Origin: Gordonia polyisoprenivorans NBRC 16320 = JCM 10675
Lineage (GTDB): Bacteria; Actinomycetota; Actinomycetes; Mycobacteriales; Mycobacteriaceae
Assembly: GCF_000241325.1 (NCBI RefSeq)
Contig: NZ_BAEI01000064.1
Coordinates: 79,466 to 143,465, forward strand
DNA: 64,000 nucleotides
Direction: 5' to 3'
Positions 26,366-35,500 of the stretch are shown here, piece after piece. The notes beneath the pieces were generated by a model that saw nothing but the letters and a program-made list of their open reading frames with translations, was not told where the DNA came from and did no database searches. Both the position numbers and the translations under genes were made by a program. Each line of letters starts with the position of its first letter. The first letter of the stretch is position 1.

Positions 26366-27064
26366 ATGGCCGATGCCGATGGGCGTTTCAACTCCGAGCG
26401 CGACGGGCGTCGGCGGGCGAAGCGATCCACCAGGGATCCGCGTTCTGCCGAACGCGCCCGCCGTGCCCCTCGTCGCTCCGCGTCGTCGTCGCGTCGTACC
26501 CCGGTCTCGGTGATCGAGACCGGGGAACAGGAGATCCATCGCGACGACGTCGATCTGGTCGACGAGATCGGCGCCGACGCAAGTCCCGTCGACGCAGCCT
26601 CCGACGACGCGCCCCGACGGGCGTCGTCGCGGGGGAGTCGTACGCCGCGTCGTCGCCCCACCATCGCCGACTCCGTCACGGCGCGCGTGCGCGGTCTCGA
26701 CGCCAAACGTGCGGTGATCATGGCGCTGGTGATCGGTGTCGTCGCCATCGCCCTGGCGCCGTCGCTGCGCAACTACTACCAGGGCCGCTCGGAGTACAAC
26801 CAGGTCGTCGCCTCCAACGAGCAGCTGCGCAACCAGGAGACCTACTACCAGAAGAAGGTCAACGAGCAGGGCGACCCGGCATACAAGGAGGCTCAGGCGC
26901 GCGAGCGGTTGGGCATGGTCCGCCCGGGTGAGACCGGACTGGTGATGATGTACCCGGGTGACGCCGACAAGCAGGCCGCCGAACAGGCCGCGCAGAAGCA
27001 TGCAGCCAACCCCTGGTACAGCAACCTCTGGGAATCGGTGGCCACGCCTCCCGACGGTCGGTGA
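26366..27064 (+). CDS. Septum formation initiator protein (DivIC/FtsB family)
   Basis: A 232-residue single-pass membrane protein. The first ~115 residues are basic and disordered, then one transmembrane helix (AVIMALVIGVVAIALAP) and a coiled coil (EYNQVVASNEQLRNQETYYQ) with the conserved DPAYKEAQARERLGMVRPGE. It matches the Rv1024 position and family. It is expected to act in the FtsQ-FtsB-FtsL divisome complex. The start lies 13 bp after eno, with TAGCTA 7 nt before the ATG as a possible extra -10 box. Confidence 0.9.
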   Translation: MADADGRFNSERDGRRRAKRSTRDPRSAERARRAPRRSASSSRRTPVSVIETGEQEIHRDDVDLVDEIGADASPVDAASDDAPRRASSRGSRTPRRRPTIADSVTARVRGLDAKRAVIMALVIGVVAIALAPSLRNYYQGRSEYNQVVASNEQLRNQETYYQKKVNEQGDPAYKEAQARERLGMVRPGETGLVMMYPGDADKQAAEQAAQKHAANPWYSNLWESVATPPDGR

Positions 27065-27110
27065 CCGGCGTTTTCTCCCGGCCGCCCCTCGGCGGCTACT
27101 GTGACCACTC

Positions 27111-27635
27111 GTGAGCATCTCCTCCGACGATCTCGCGGTTGTCACCGCCCAACTCGGCCGCGAGCCACGCGGTGTGATCGAGGTCAGCTACCGCACTCCC
27201 GACGGTGTTCCGGCCGTCATCAAGACCCGGCCGCGACTGCCCGACGGCACACCGTTCCCCACGCTGTACTACCTGACCGATCCGCGCCTCACGTCGGAGG
27301 CGAGTCGGCAGGAATCGGCCGGCGTCATGAAGGACATGACCGCGCGGCTGGCGACCGACGAACAGCTGGCTGCCGCCTATCGCGCCGCGCACGAGTCCTA
27401 TCTGTCCGAGCGCAACGAGATCGAGTCTCTCGGAACGGATTTCACCGGCGGCGGCATGCCCGACCGGGTCAAGTGTCTGCATGTGCTGATCGCGCATTCG
27501 TTGGCCAAGGGGCCGGGGGTGAACCCGCTCGGCGATGAGTCGGTGGCACTGGCCGCGCAGGCCGGGTTGCGTGGGACCGCCATTCCGGCCGACTGGCCGT
27601 CGGCGTCCATCGACGAGAACGGAGATGTCGGATGA
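27111..27635 (+). CDS. DUF501 family protein
   Basis: A 174-residue protein of unknown function, present throughout Actinobacteria at this position (Rv1025-like). It has the typical RPRLPDGTPFPTLYYLTDP and MPDRVKCLHVLIAHSLAKG with a conserved Cys and His, which might bind a metal or act in catalysis. The GTG start is preceded by TACTGT (27097-27102) 8 nt upstream, suggesting its own leaderless promoter. Its stop overlaps the ppx2 start (ATGA), hinting at a link to polyphosphate or guanosine nucleotide metabolism. Confidence 0.88.
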   Translation: MSISSDDLAVVTAQLGREPRGVIEVSYRTPDGVPAVIKTRPRLPDGTPFPTLYYLTDPRLTSEASRQESAGVMKDMTARLATDEQLAAAYRAAHESYLSERNEIESLGTDFTGGGMPDRVKCLHVLIAHSLAKGPGVNPLGDESVALAAQAGLRGTAIPADWPSASIDENGDVG

Positions 27636-28579
27636 GTGTGGTCGCCGCGGTCGACTGCGGTACGAACTCGATTCGTCTGCTGGTCGCGAAGCCCGGGGAG
27701 ACGACACCGCTGACCGACATCCACCGGGAGATGCGGGTGGTTCGTCTCGGTCAGGGCGTGGACGCGACGGGGCAGTTCGCCGACGAGGCCATCGAGCGCA
27801 CCCGCGTGGCTCTCGCCGACTACGTCGAGGTGATGGTCGGAGCCGGCGTGGAGAAGGTGCGGATGGTCGCGACGTCGGCGACCCGTGACGCCGCCAACCG
27901 GGATCGGTTCTTCGCGATGACCGCGGAGTTGCTCGGTGCGGTGGTACCCGGGGCGATCGCCGAGGTCATCACCGGCGACGAAGAAGCGCAACTGTCATTC
28001 CGCGGGGCCGTGGGAGAACTGCCCGCCGATCAGGGGCCGTTCGTGGTGACCGATCTCGGTGGCGGCTCGACGGAGGTTGTCGTCGGGGATGCCGACGGCG
28101 TCACCGCGAGCTTCTCCGCCGACGTCGGCTGCGTGCGCGTCACCGAACGTGCCCTGCCTTCCGACCCGCCCACCGCCGAGGAGATCGCCGCCGCACAGGG
28201 GTTCATCGCGGAGCGACTCGCCGAGGCGTTCGTTGCCGTCGACGTCACTTCCGCGCACACCTGGGTCGGGGTGGCAGGAACCCTGACGACGCTGTCGGCA
28301 CTGCATCTCGGTCTCGCAGAATACGATTCCGACGCCATTCACCTGTCCCGGGTGGGGCGCGACGATCTCGACTCCGTGTGCCGAGAACTGGTCGACATGA
28401 CGCGTGCCGAGCGTGCGGCGCTCGGTCCGATGCACCCGGGTCGCGTCGACGTCATCGGCGGCGGATCACTGGTGACGATGGAACTGGCCCACCAATTGGC
28501 GCAGCGTGCCGGGATCACCGAACTCGTCGTCAGCGAGCACGACATCCTCGACGGCATCGCGCTGGGTTTGCTCGACTAG
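27632..28579 (+). CDS. ppx2: Ppx/GppA family exopolyphosphatase
   Basis: A 315-residue phosphatase of the short Ppx/GppA type (ASKHA fold, no C-terminal HD domain), like Rv1026. VAAVDCGTNSIRLLV is the phosphate 1 motif, TDLGGGSTEVV the phosphate 2 loop, and VATSATRDAANRD lies between. It should release phosphate from short polyphosphate or act on pppGpp. Translationally coupled to the DUF501 gene. A 21-bp repeat array begins 10 nt after its stop. Confidence 0.9.
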   Translation: MSVVAAVDCGTNSIRLLVAKPGETTPLTDIHREMRVVRLGQGVDATGQFADEAIERTRVALADYVEVMVGAGVEKVRMVATSATRDAANRDRFFAMTAELLGAVVPGAIAEVITGDEEAQLSFRGAVGELPADQGPFVVTDLGGGSTEVVVGDADGVTASFSADVGCVRVTERALPSDPPTAEEIAAAQGFIAERLAEAFVAVDVTSAHTWVGVAGTLTTLSALHLGLAEYDSDAIHLSRVGRDDLDSVCRELVDMTRAERAALGPMHPGRVDVIGGGSLVTMELAHQLAQRAGITELVVSEHDILDGIALGLLD

Positions 28580-28589
28580 CCCGGCACCT

Positions 28590-28715
28590 CGCTGACGGCG
28601 CCCGCTGTTCCGCCGACAGCGCCCGTCAGTTCGCCGACAGCGCTCGCTACTGTGCCGACAGCGCCCGCTATGTCGTCGACGGCGCCCGCTATGTCGCCGA
28701 CGGCGCTGGGTCAGA
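28590..28715 (+). repeat. Six tandem 21-bp repeats between ppx2 and a convergent gene
   Basis: Six units of exactly 21 bp share the core CGCCGACAGCGCCCG with small changes. The unit tails (such as CGCTATGTC) are partly complementary to GACAGCG, so each unit can fold into a weak hairpin. The array fills the gap between the ppx2 stop (28579) and the stop codon of the convergent gene (28716). The same unit occurs at 29314-29372 and 49950-49991. Confidence 0.85.
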
Positions 28716-29225
28716 TCAGCGGGAGGTGTTCGCCAGATCCGGGTTGCGCAAAGAGATGTTGTTGCAGGCCTCGCAGACGGTGTCGGGAATGATCCCGTTG
28801 CGCTGCAAGAAGCCGAAGACCACGCAACCCAGGCAGAAGCCGAGCGCGAATTCCAGTGTGGCAGCGACGATCAGGACGCCGACCACGATCTGGGCCGCGA
28901 GACCGTAACCGAGGAGGCTCAGCACGAGCGCGGTGGTGCTGAAGGCCAGTCCGATGCCCTGGGCGAACCGCTTCGGGGGTCCGGGAACGAGCTTGGTCTT
29001 GCGCCAGAGCTTGGGGGCGATGACCCGCACCGAGAGCTGACCGAACGGCGACAGCTTGGGCCCGGACGCGACGCGCAGGGCGAACCCGATCGCCAGCAGC
29101 GCGTAGAGCGCCCAGTGATCGACGACGATCGCCACGATTGCGAGAGCCACCACCAGGCCCGCGGTGGATCGCGCCGCGTAATCATTCACCGGATTGGGGA
29201 AGGTGAACACCGAACGCACCGACAC
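28716..29225 (-). CDS. DUF4395 family membrane protein
   Basis: About 169 residues with four hydrophobic helices, the conserved FTFPNPVNDYAARSTAG start, and a CxxC-like pair in LGFCLGCVVFGFL followed by CEAC. DUF4395 proteins are often found near thioredoxin-like or rhodanese genes, so a thiol or sulfur-related role is possible. GTG at 29225 is chosen because AGAGGAGG lies 5 nt upstream; the frame extends to 29285. Its stop codon directly touches the 21-bp repeat array. Confidence 0.75.
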   Translation of the reverse strand: MSVRSVFTFPNPVNDYAARSTAGLVVALAIVAIVVDHWALYALLAIGFALRVASGPKLSPFGQLSVRVIAPKLWRKTKLVPGPPKRFAQGIGLAFSTTALVLSLLGYGLAAQIVVGVLIVAATLEFALGFCLGCVVFGFLQRNGIIPDTVCEACNNISLRNPDLANTSR

Positions 29226-29313
29226 AAGATCCTCCTCTGACATCCTCAACAGGACGAAGCTACGCGACGGACTGCTCGGGGTCACGGGTTGGGCTCATGA
29301 CGAATGAAACCGA

Positions 29314-29372
29314 GGCGTGCGGGCGCTGTCGGCGTCCTGCCGGGCGCTGTCGGTCACTCCTCGCTGTCGGTC
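29314..29372 (-). repeat. Second site of the 21-bp repeat
   Basis: On the minus strand two full 21-bp units (29335-29355 and 29314-29334) follow one 17-nt partial unit (29356-29372), each with the core GACAGCG. The partial unit overlaps the stop codon of the acidic protein gene at 29371, so the repeat again starts at the 3' end of a gene in the same orientation. Confidence 0.8.
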
Positions 29373-29829
29373 ACTCCTCGACGGGTGCGACCGGTGCCTC
29401 CATGGTGCCCTCAAGGGTCGCGCCATCGGTGTCGTCGGCGTGACGGTCATCGGCACCGGAGTCCGGATCGGACTCGTCGAGATCCTGCGGCACCACCGGC
29501 GCCTCGAACGACCCTTCGAGGTTGAGCGGCTCTCGGTCCGGCGTTGCCGACTCCTCGATCGCGGGAGCGTCGAGAGAGTCCTCGGCATCGAGAGCACCCT
29601 CGTCGTGGTCGTCGGCGAGTTCGGCGTCGATGACGTGGTGCGCCTCGTCCGCCTTGGCGCGTTGCGCGGCTTCCCGCATCTCGAAGCCGTCGGTGACGAT
29701 CTCACCGATCTCCCGGGCAACGTCGGCCACGGCGCTGGTGATGATGGTGGCGATCTGGCCGACGTGGGTGGCGGTGGACTCCACCAGCTCCTGGATCAGA
29801 TCCTTGTTGCGTTCGATGCGATCGACCAC
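29371..29829 (-). CDS. Small acidic protein of unknown function
   Basis: A 152-residue protein with no family I recognise. Residues 1-60 are amphipathic and helical (IQELVESTATHVGQIATIIT), while the rest is very rich in Asp and Glu and likely disordered, with two similar blocks LEGSFEAPVVPQD and LEGTMEAPVAPVE. GTG at 29829 has GAGGAG about 9 nt upstream. The N-terminal helix could bind membrane or a partner. The high third-position GC and the ribosome site support a real gene. Confidence 0.6.
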   Translation of the reverse strand: MVDRIERNKDLIQELVESTATHVGQIATIITSAVADVAREIGEIVTDGFEMREAAQRAKADEAHHVIDAELADDHDEGALDAEDSLDAPAIEESATPDREPLNLEGSFEAPVVPQDLDESDPDSGADDRHADDTDGATLEGTMEAPVAPVEE

Positions 29830-29886
29830 GGTGGATTCTCCTCGGTGGGTCGTACGGGATGGTGACGCGCGGACGGCAAAGCCGAA

Positions 29887-29925
29887 CGGGCGGCATCGAC
29901 GGTGTGATTCCGACGATACCGCCCG
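29887..29925 (-). terminator. Hairpin downstream of the desaturase gene
   Basis: CGGGCGGCATCG (29887-29898) and CGATACCGCCCG (29914-29925) form a stem of 12 positions with one mismatch (G-U on one strand) around a 15-nt loop. It begins 24 nt after the desaturase stop on the minus strand. No U-run follows, as is common for actinobacterial hairpin terminators. Confidence 0.5.
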
Positions 29926-29948
29926 TCTCGGGGCGACGCGATGGCTGC

Positions 29949-31160
29949 TCAGGCGACCTCGGCCGGCTTCTGTCGGTCGATGATGACCGTCAGATCGTCG
30001 TCATCGCGGGTCATGAAGTTCGGCAGCGACAGCTTGGCGATCTTCTTCCACGTCGATCCGAGCTGATGGCTCAGCGACCCGGTGTTGTACGGCAAACCGT
30101 AGCGCTCGCACACCTCGCGTACCTCGGCCGACATCGCCGGATACCGGCTGGCCGGGATGTCGGGGAAGAGGTGATGCTCGATCTGATGTGACAGGTTGCC
30201 ACTCATGATGTGGAACAGCTGGCTGCCGGTGATGTTGGCCGAGCCCAGCATCTGCCGCAGGTACCACTGGCCGCGTGTCTCGTCTGCGCACTCCTCTGCG
30301 GTGAAAGTTTGTGCACCGGTGGGGAAGTGGCCGCAGAAGATGATCGAGTACGCCCACACGTTGCGCACCAGATTGGCGGTCGCGTTGCCCAGAAGGGTCG
30401 GCACGAACATCGGGCCGCTGAGTGCGGGGAAGACGACGTAGTCCTTGAGAACCTGTCGACTTGCCTTGCGCCACATGCCCTTCACGAGGCCTTTGATGTC
30501 GCTCCACTTGCGCTTGCCGGCGACGATGTTCTCCGCCTCGAGATCGTGGAGCATCACACCCCACTCGAACAGCAGCATCAGCGCGGTGGCGTAGCCGAGG
30601 TTGCCGAGATAGTAGGGGTTCCACTTCTGATCACGTGCCATCCGCAGGATGCCGTAACCGATGTCGCGATCCTCGCCGAGGATGTTGGTGAAGGTGTGGT
30701 GCAGATAGTTGTGGCTGTGCTTCCACTGATCGGCCGGACACACGTTGTCCCACTCGAATTCGCGGGAGTTGTAGGTGTCCTCACGCATCCAGTCGTACTG
30801 GCCGTGCATGACGTTGTGGCCGATCTCCATGTTGTCGAGGATCTTCGAGACCGACAGGGCGCCGACACCGGCGACCCACGCGGGTGGGAAGAATCCGAGG
30901 AACAACAGTGCGCGCCCGGCGAATTCGAGTCCTCGCTGGGTACGGATGATCGAGTACAGGTACTCGCGATCCTTGGAACCCAGATCGGCGACCACGCGGG
31001 CCTTGATCTCGTCGAGGTCGCGGCCGAGTTGTTCGACCTGCTCGTAGGAGAGCGTCACGGTGTTGGGGTCTGCAACCTTGCGCAGCGCGGGCAGCGCGAC
31101 GGTCTCGGTCTCGGGGGTTTCGGTTGCGGGGGGAAGGATGCTGGTTGCCATGGGTGTCAT
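29949..31160 (-). CDS. desA3: Membrane fatty acid (stearoyl-CoA) delta-9 desaturase, DesA3-like
   Basis: A 403-residue integral membrane desaturase. The diiron histidine boxes are EIGHNVMHGQYD, HSHNYLHHTFTN and HQIEHHLFPDIP. Hydrophobic helices lie near ALLFLGFFPPAWVAGVGAL and later. It follows an oxidoreductase by ATGA overlap, the same pair as Rv3230c-desA3 (Rv3229c) in M. tuberculosis, where the pair makes oleoyl-CoA from stearoyl-CoA. ATG 31160 is favoured by that overlap; ATG 31151 is also possible. Confidence 0.92.
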   Translation of the reverse strand: MTPMATSILPPATETPETETVALPALRKVADPNTVTLSYEQVEQLGRDLDEIKARVVADLGSKDREYLYSIIRTQRGLEFAGRALLFLGFFPPAWVAGVGALSVSKILDNMEIGHNVMHGQYDWMREDTYNSREFEWDNVCPADQWKHSHNYLHHTFTNILGEDRDIGYGILRMARDQKWNPYYLGNLGYATALMLLFEWGVMLHDLEAENIVAGKRKWSDIKGLVKGMWRKASRQVLKDYVVFPALSGPMFVPTLLGNATANLVRNVWAYSIIFCGHFPTGAQTFTAEECADETRGQWYLRQMLGSANITGSQLFHIMSGNLSHQIEHHLFPDIPASRYPAMSAEVREVCERYGLPYNTGSLSHQLGSTWKKIAKLSLPNFMTRDDDDLTVIIDRQKPAEVA

Positions 31161-32260
31161 ACCTCGATTTCGACGTCGCCGACGGGTGCGTTGATGCACA
31201 GCTGGATCTGGGTGTCGGATTCGGTATCGGTCTCGCCGGTCAGCACGTTGCGGGTGCATCCCGACTTCTTGATTGCGGTGCAGGAAAAGCAGATCCCCAT
31301 CCGGCAGCCGGACTCGGGGCTCAGCCCCGCCGACTCGGCCTGGTCGAGGATCGTGCGACCGTCGTTGGCCGCGGAGGTGCCCGACGCGGTGAAGCTCAGT
31401 TCGCCGTGGACGGGCTCATTGGGATCGACGGCCGCCGGCACGGCGAGGGTGAAGGCCTCGCTGTGCACCCGGGCGTTCGGGTGGGCGGTCTCGTAGTGGT
31501 CGAAGACCGCGTCCATGAGGGTCGCCGGCCCGCAGACGAAGACGTCCGCATCGTCGTGGTCGGCGATGCCCTCGAGGTGCTCGCCGGTGAAATGTCCGAT
31601 GACGCCCGCGTCCATCCCGGCCTCGTCGGTACCGCGGGTGTAGTGCAGTCGCAGGTCCAGGTGAGGATGGACCGAGGCCAATGCGGTCAGCTCGGCGCGG
31701 TAGGCGAGGTCCGACGGTGTCCGGGCGTAGTGGACAAAGGTGATCGGCTCGTCATAGCCGTTCGCAACGAGCGTACGCAGCATTGAGAGTGCAGGTGTAA
31801 TGCCGCTACCGCCGCTGATGAACACCGGCGCACGTACCCCCTCGGCGGGTAGGACGAAGTCGCCCGCAGCCTGCGAGAGGCCGTAGACGTCGCCGACCGC
31901 GGCGGTCTTGCGCAGATACCGCGAGACCAGGCCGTCGTCGTGTGCGGTGATGGTCAGCTCGACGGCGCCCTCGGGTCCCGCGGCAGCGTTGGCGGGAGAG
32001 AAGCAACGGGTCTGGCGCACGCCATCGACAACGACGCTGAGCTGGATGAATTGACCTGCTTCGTGTCCCTGCCACTGGCGCGTCGGCGCCAGGGTGAGCC
32101 GGACCGTTCGGGCGGTCGGCCGCTCGACGCGGATCACTCGGGCGCGTAGGTCACGCCAGGTCAGCATCGGGTCGACCAGTTCGAGATAGCGGTCGACCGG
32201 ATGAGGGGACATGGTCGCCTCGATGATCGAGGAGAACATTTCGGGAAGGCGGATGCTCAT
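31157..32260 (-). CDS. Ferredoxin-NADPH reductase with C-terminal 2Fe-2S domain, desaturase partner
   Basis: A 367-residue electron transfer protein of the Rv3230c type. An FAD-binding barrel (TRCFSPANAA, the RxxS flavin motif) is followed by an NAD(P)H domain (PVFISGGSGITPALSMLR) and a plant-type ferredoxin domain with cysteines in SGCRMGICFSCTAIKKSGC and a late LCINAP. It passes electrons from NADPH to the desaturase. ATG 32260 has GGAG 8 nt upstream; the open frame runs further, but through the divergent promoter. First gene of the two-gene operon. Confidence 0.92.
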   Translation of the reverse strand: MSIRLPEMFSSIIEATMSPHPVDRYLELVDPMLTWRDLRARVIRVERPTARTVRLTLAPTRQWQGHEAGQFIQLSVVVDGVRQTRCFSPANAAAGPEGAVELTITAHDDGLVSRYLRKTAAVGDVYGLSQAAGDFVLPAEGVRAPVFISGGSGITPALSMLRTLVANGYDEPITFVHYARTPSDLAYRAELTALASVHPHLDLRLHYTRGTDEAGMDAGVIGHFTGEHLEGIADHDDADVFVCGPATLMDAVFDHYETAHPNARVHSEAFTLAVPAAVDPNEPVHGELSFTASGTSAANDGRTILDQAESAGLSPESGCRMGICFSCTAIKKSGCTRNVLTGETDTESDTQIQLCINAPVGDVEIEV

Positions 32261-32470
32261 GGGGCTGGCTCCGTTCGTCTCACTCCGGTGAGTGAACATC
32301 TGTACTCCGAACAGTGTGGCACGTTTCCGGCCCGATCCGTCAAGGGGTCGGCGCGGTTCGTGATCGCGTCGCAGCCCGCGACCCGATGTGATCGACGACA
32401 CAGTGGTCGCAGAAGCGGCCGAGGCGGTGATGAGGGTGAGGTCAGGTTCAGGTATCGGTGTAGCGTCGGA

Positions 32471-32506
32471 CACACCCGGAGGAAGGAACACACCCGGAGG
32501 AAGGAA
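32471..32506 (+). repeat. Perfect 18-bp tandem duplication of the Shine-Dalgarno region
   Basis: CACACCCGGAGGAAGGAA occurs twice back to back (32471-32488, 32489-32506), each with GGAGGAAGGA. The second copy is 7 nt from the GTG start of the fused carboxylase. The unit is in frame, so the frame stays open upstream. The rest of the 253-bp divergent region (32261-32513) shows no gene and only weak dyads. Confidence 0.9.
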
Positions 32507-32513
32507 CACTGAC

Positions 32514-35500
32514 GTGAGCCAGGCGCCGACAACGCTGTTCGTGGCCAACCGTGGCGAGATCGCGCTGCGGATCCTCCGAACGGCATCGGAGCTCGGCCTC
32601 CGCACGGTCGCCGTGTACTCCGTCGACGACGCGGACGCTCCGCATGTCAGAGCGGCCACCACGGCCGTCGCGCTTCCCGGTACCGGTCCCGCCGCCTATC
32701 TCGATGCCGCGGAACTGGTGTCGGCCGCGTCCTCGGCCGGTGCGACGATGGTTCACCCCGGTTACGGATTCCTCAGTGAGGATGCCGATTTCGCCGATGC
32801 GTGCCGTACCGCCGGGCTCCGATTCGTCGGCCCGGATTCGCACGTACTGCGCACGTTCGGAGACAAGGCCGCCGCCCGGGACGCGGCGGTATCGGCGTCG
32901 ATTCCGGTGCTCGATGCGACCGCCTCCGGAATCGACGAACACCAAGCTGACGAGTTCCTGCGGGCCCATTCCGCCGGGATCATGCTCAAAGCCGTCGCCG
33001 GCGGAGGGGGACGGGGCATGCGCCCGGTCACCATCCCGGCCGATCTCCCCGCTGCGTTTCGCGCATGCACCGCCGAAGCTCAGATGGGCTTCGGCACTGC
33101 CGCGTTGTTCGCCGAGGAACTGCTCACGGGTGCACGCCACATCGAGGTCCAGGTCGTCGCCGCTCCCGCCGCGGACGGCACGGTGCGGGCACTCGCGCTC
33201 GGCGACCGGGACTGCAGCGTGCAACGCCGACGGCAGAAACTGGTGGAGATCGCACCGGCGCCAGACCTCGAAGACGCGATCCGGCGCGGCATCCACCGTG
33301 CCGCGGTCGTGCTGTGCGCCGCCCACGACTTCCGTGGCCTGGCGACCGTCGAATTCTTGGTCACTGCCGCAAGATTCGTCTTCCTCGAGGTCAATCCCCG
33401 CATCCAGGTCGAGCACACGGTGACCGAGGAGGTCACCGACGTCGATCTGGTGGCCACCGCACTCCACATCGCCGCCGGCGCCACGTACGAGGAACTCGAT
33501 CTGCCGGCCGGTATTCTCGCCACGGCCGACGGTGTGAACGGTACTGCGGCTCGGCCGCGCGGGCTGGCGATCCAGGCACGGGTCAACGCCGAGAGGATCG
33601 GCGCCGACGGCGCCACGACTCCGGATTCTGGGACGCTGCAGGTCTTTTCGGCGCCGACCGGTCCTGGAATCCGCGTCGATACGCACGGCCGGCCGGGCCT
33701 GACGCTGAGTCCGCGGTTCGATTCCTTGCTGGCCAAGGTGATCGCCCACACCCGCTCCGACGACGTCGCCGTCACCGCCCGCAAACTCGACACGGCATTA
33801 CGTGACTTCGCCATCGGCGGCGTCGAGACCACCATCGATCTGCTCCGGGCCGTACTGGCGGCCAAGGAATTCGGGACGGCCGCACTGACCACGGACTTCG
33901 TCGAACAGAATCTGGCCGAATTGAGCTCGGCCGCAGACCGGTTCGCCGGTGAGCGTGCGGAGGTGACGTCGGCGGGCGACATTACCGCCCGCGCCGACAT
34001 CAGCATCGGTACCGACGAGCGGGTGATCACCGCCCCGATGGCGGGCGTTGTCGTCTCCACTCCCGCCGCCGACACCACGGCGGCCGGCGGCGAGACGCTG
34101 GTGATCCTCGAGGCGATGAAGATGGAGCACGTCGTCGCCGATCCCCACCCGGTCGAGATTCGACGCAGTCTCGTCGACGAGGGCCAATCCATCAGCGCCG
34201 GAACGCCTTTGCTGGTGGTCGCCGACGCCGACCACGACGACGCCGAGGCGAACGCGACCGTCGTGGACCCCGACCACATCCGTCCCGATCTGGCCGAGGT
34301 GATCGCTCGCCACGCCGTCACGCTCGACGAGGGGCGTCCCGACGCCGTTGCCAAGCGACACCGGCGCTCGCGCCGCACCGCCCGGGAGAACATCGCCGAC
34401 CTCATCGATCCCGACACCTTCACCGAATACGGTGCGCTGGCCCTCGCGGCCCAACGCACCCGCCGCAGCGAAGCGGACCTCATCGCCAACACCCCGGCCG
34501 ACGGCCTCGTGGGTGGGGTCGCGACGATCGGCGCCGACCGGTTCGGTGCTTCCGCGGCGGAGGCCGTCGTCATCTCCTACGACTACACGGTCCTCGCGGG
34601 CACGCAGGGCATGCGCAACCATGTGAAGACCGACCGACTGCTGGAGGTGGCCCGGCGCAAGCGGATTCCGCTCGTACTCTTCGCCGAGGGTGGCGGCGGG
34701 CGTCCCGGCGACACCGACGCCCTCGGCGCCGCAGGACTCGAACTCGACACCTTCCGGTCGATGGCGGGCCTGCGCGGGGTGGTGCCGACAGTGGCCGTCG
34801 TCTCCGGCCGCTGCTTCGCCGGCAACGCCGCACTCGCCGGCGCATGCGACGTCCTCATTGCCACTCCCGACGCCAACATCGGCATGGGTGGACCGGCGAT
34901 GATCGAAGGCGGCGGTCTCGGGGTGTTCGCTCCGGAGGAGATCGGACCGGTCGACGTGCAGACCCGCAACGGCGTCATCGACGTGCTCGCGCGCGACGAA
35001 GCCGACGCCGTGGCCACCGCACGGCACTACCTGTCCTACTTCCAGGGCGATGACGACCGGTGGGAAGCACCCGATCCGCGATCGGCGCGACACGTCGTCC
35101 CGGAGAACCGCTTGCGCGCCTACGACATCCACGCCGCCATCGAGTCGATCGCCGACGTCGGATCGGTGCTGGAGCTGCGACCCGTCTACGGCCGCGGCAT
35201 CGTCACCGCGTTGATCCGGGTCGAGGGTGTGGCCTACGGCCTGTTGGCCAATTCCAGCCGGCACCTCGGGGGAGCGATCGACGCCGAGGCCGCCGACAAG
35301 GCCGCCGAATTCCTGACGCTGTGCCAAGCACACGGACTGCCCCTCGTCACGCTGTGTGACACACCGGGTTTCATGGTCGGGCCGGAGTCCGAGGAGCAGG
35401 CGACGGTGCGTCGATTCGGCAACTTCTTCGCCGCCGGTGCGCGATTGACCGTACCGTTCGGCACCGTGATCCTGCGCAAGGGCTACGGTCTCGGTGCGAT

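Noticed and set aside
28378..28908. Open frame reading the 21-bp repeats as ADSAR heptapeptides
   Set aside because: It begins inside ppx2 in another frame, has no ribosome site and ends inside the convergent gene; the periodic peptide is a by-product of 21 being a multiple of three.
32291..32316. CTGT-N7-ACAG dyad upstream of the ferredoxin reductase as a TetR operator
   Set aside because: Only 4-bp arms; too weak to call, though the FabR-like protein should be tested on this promoter.
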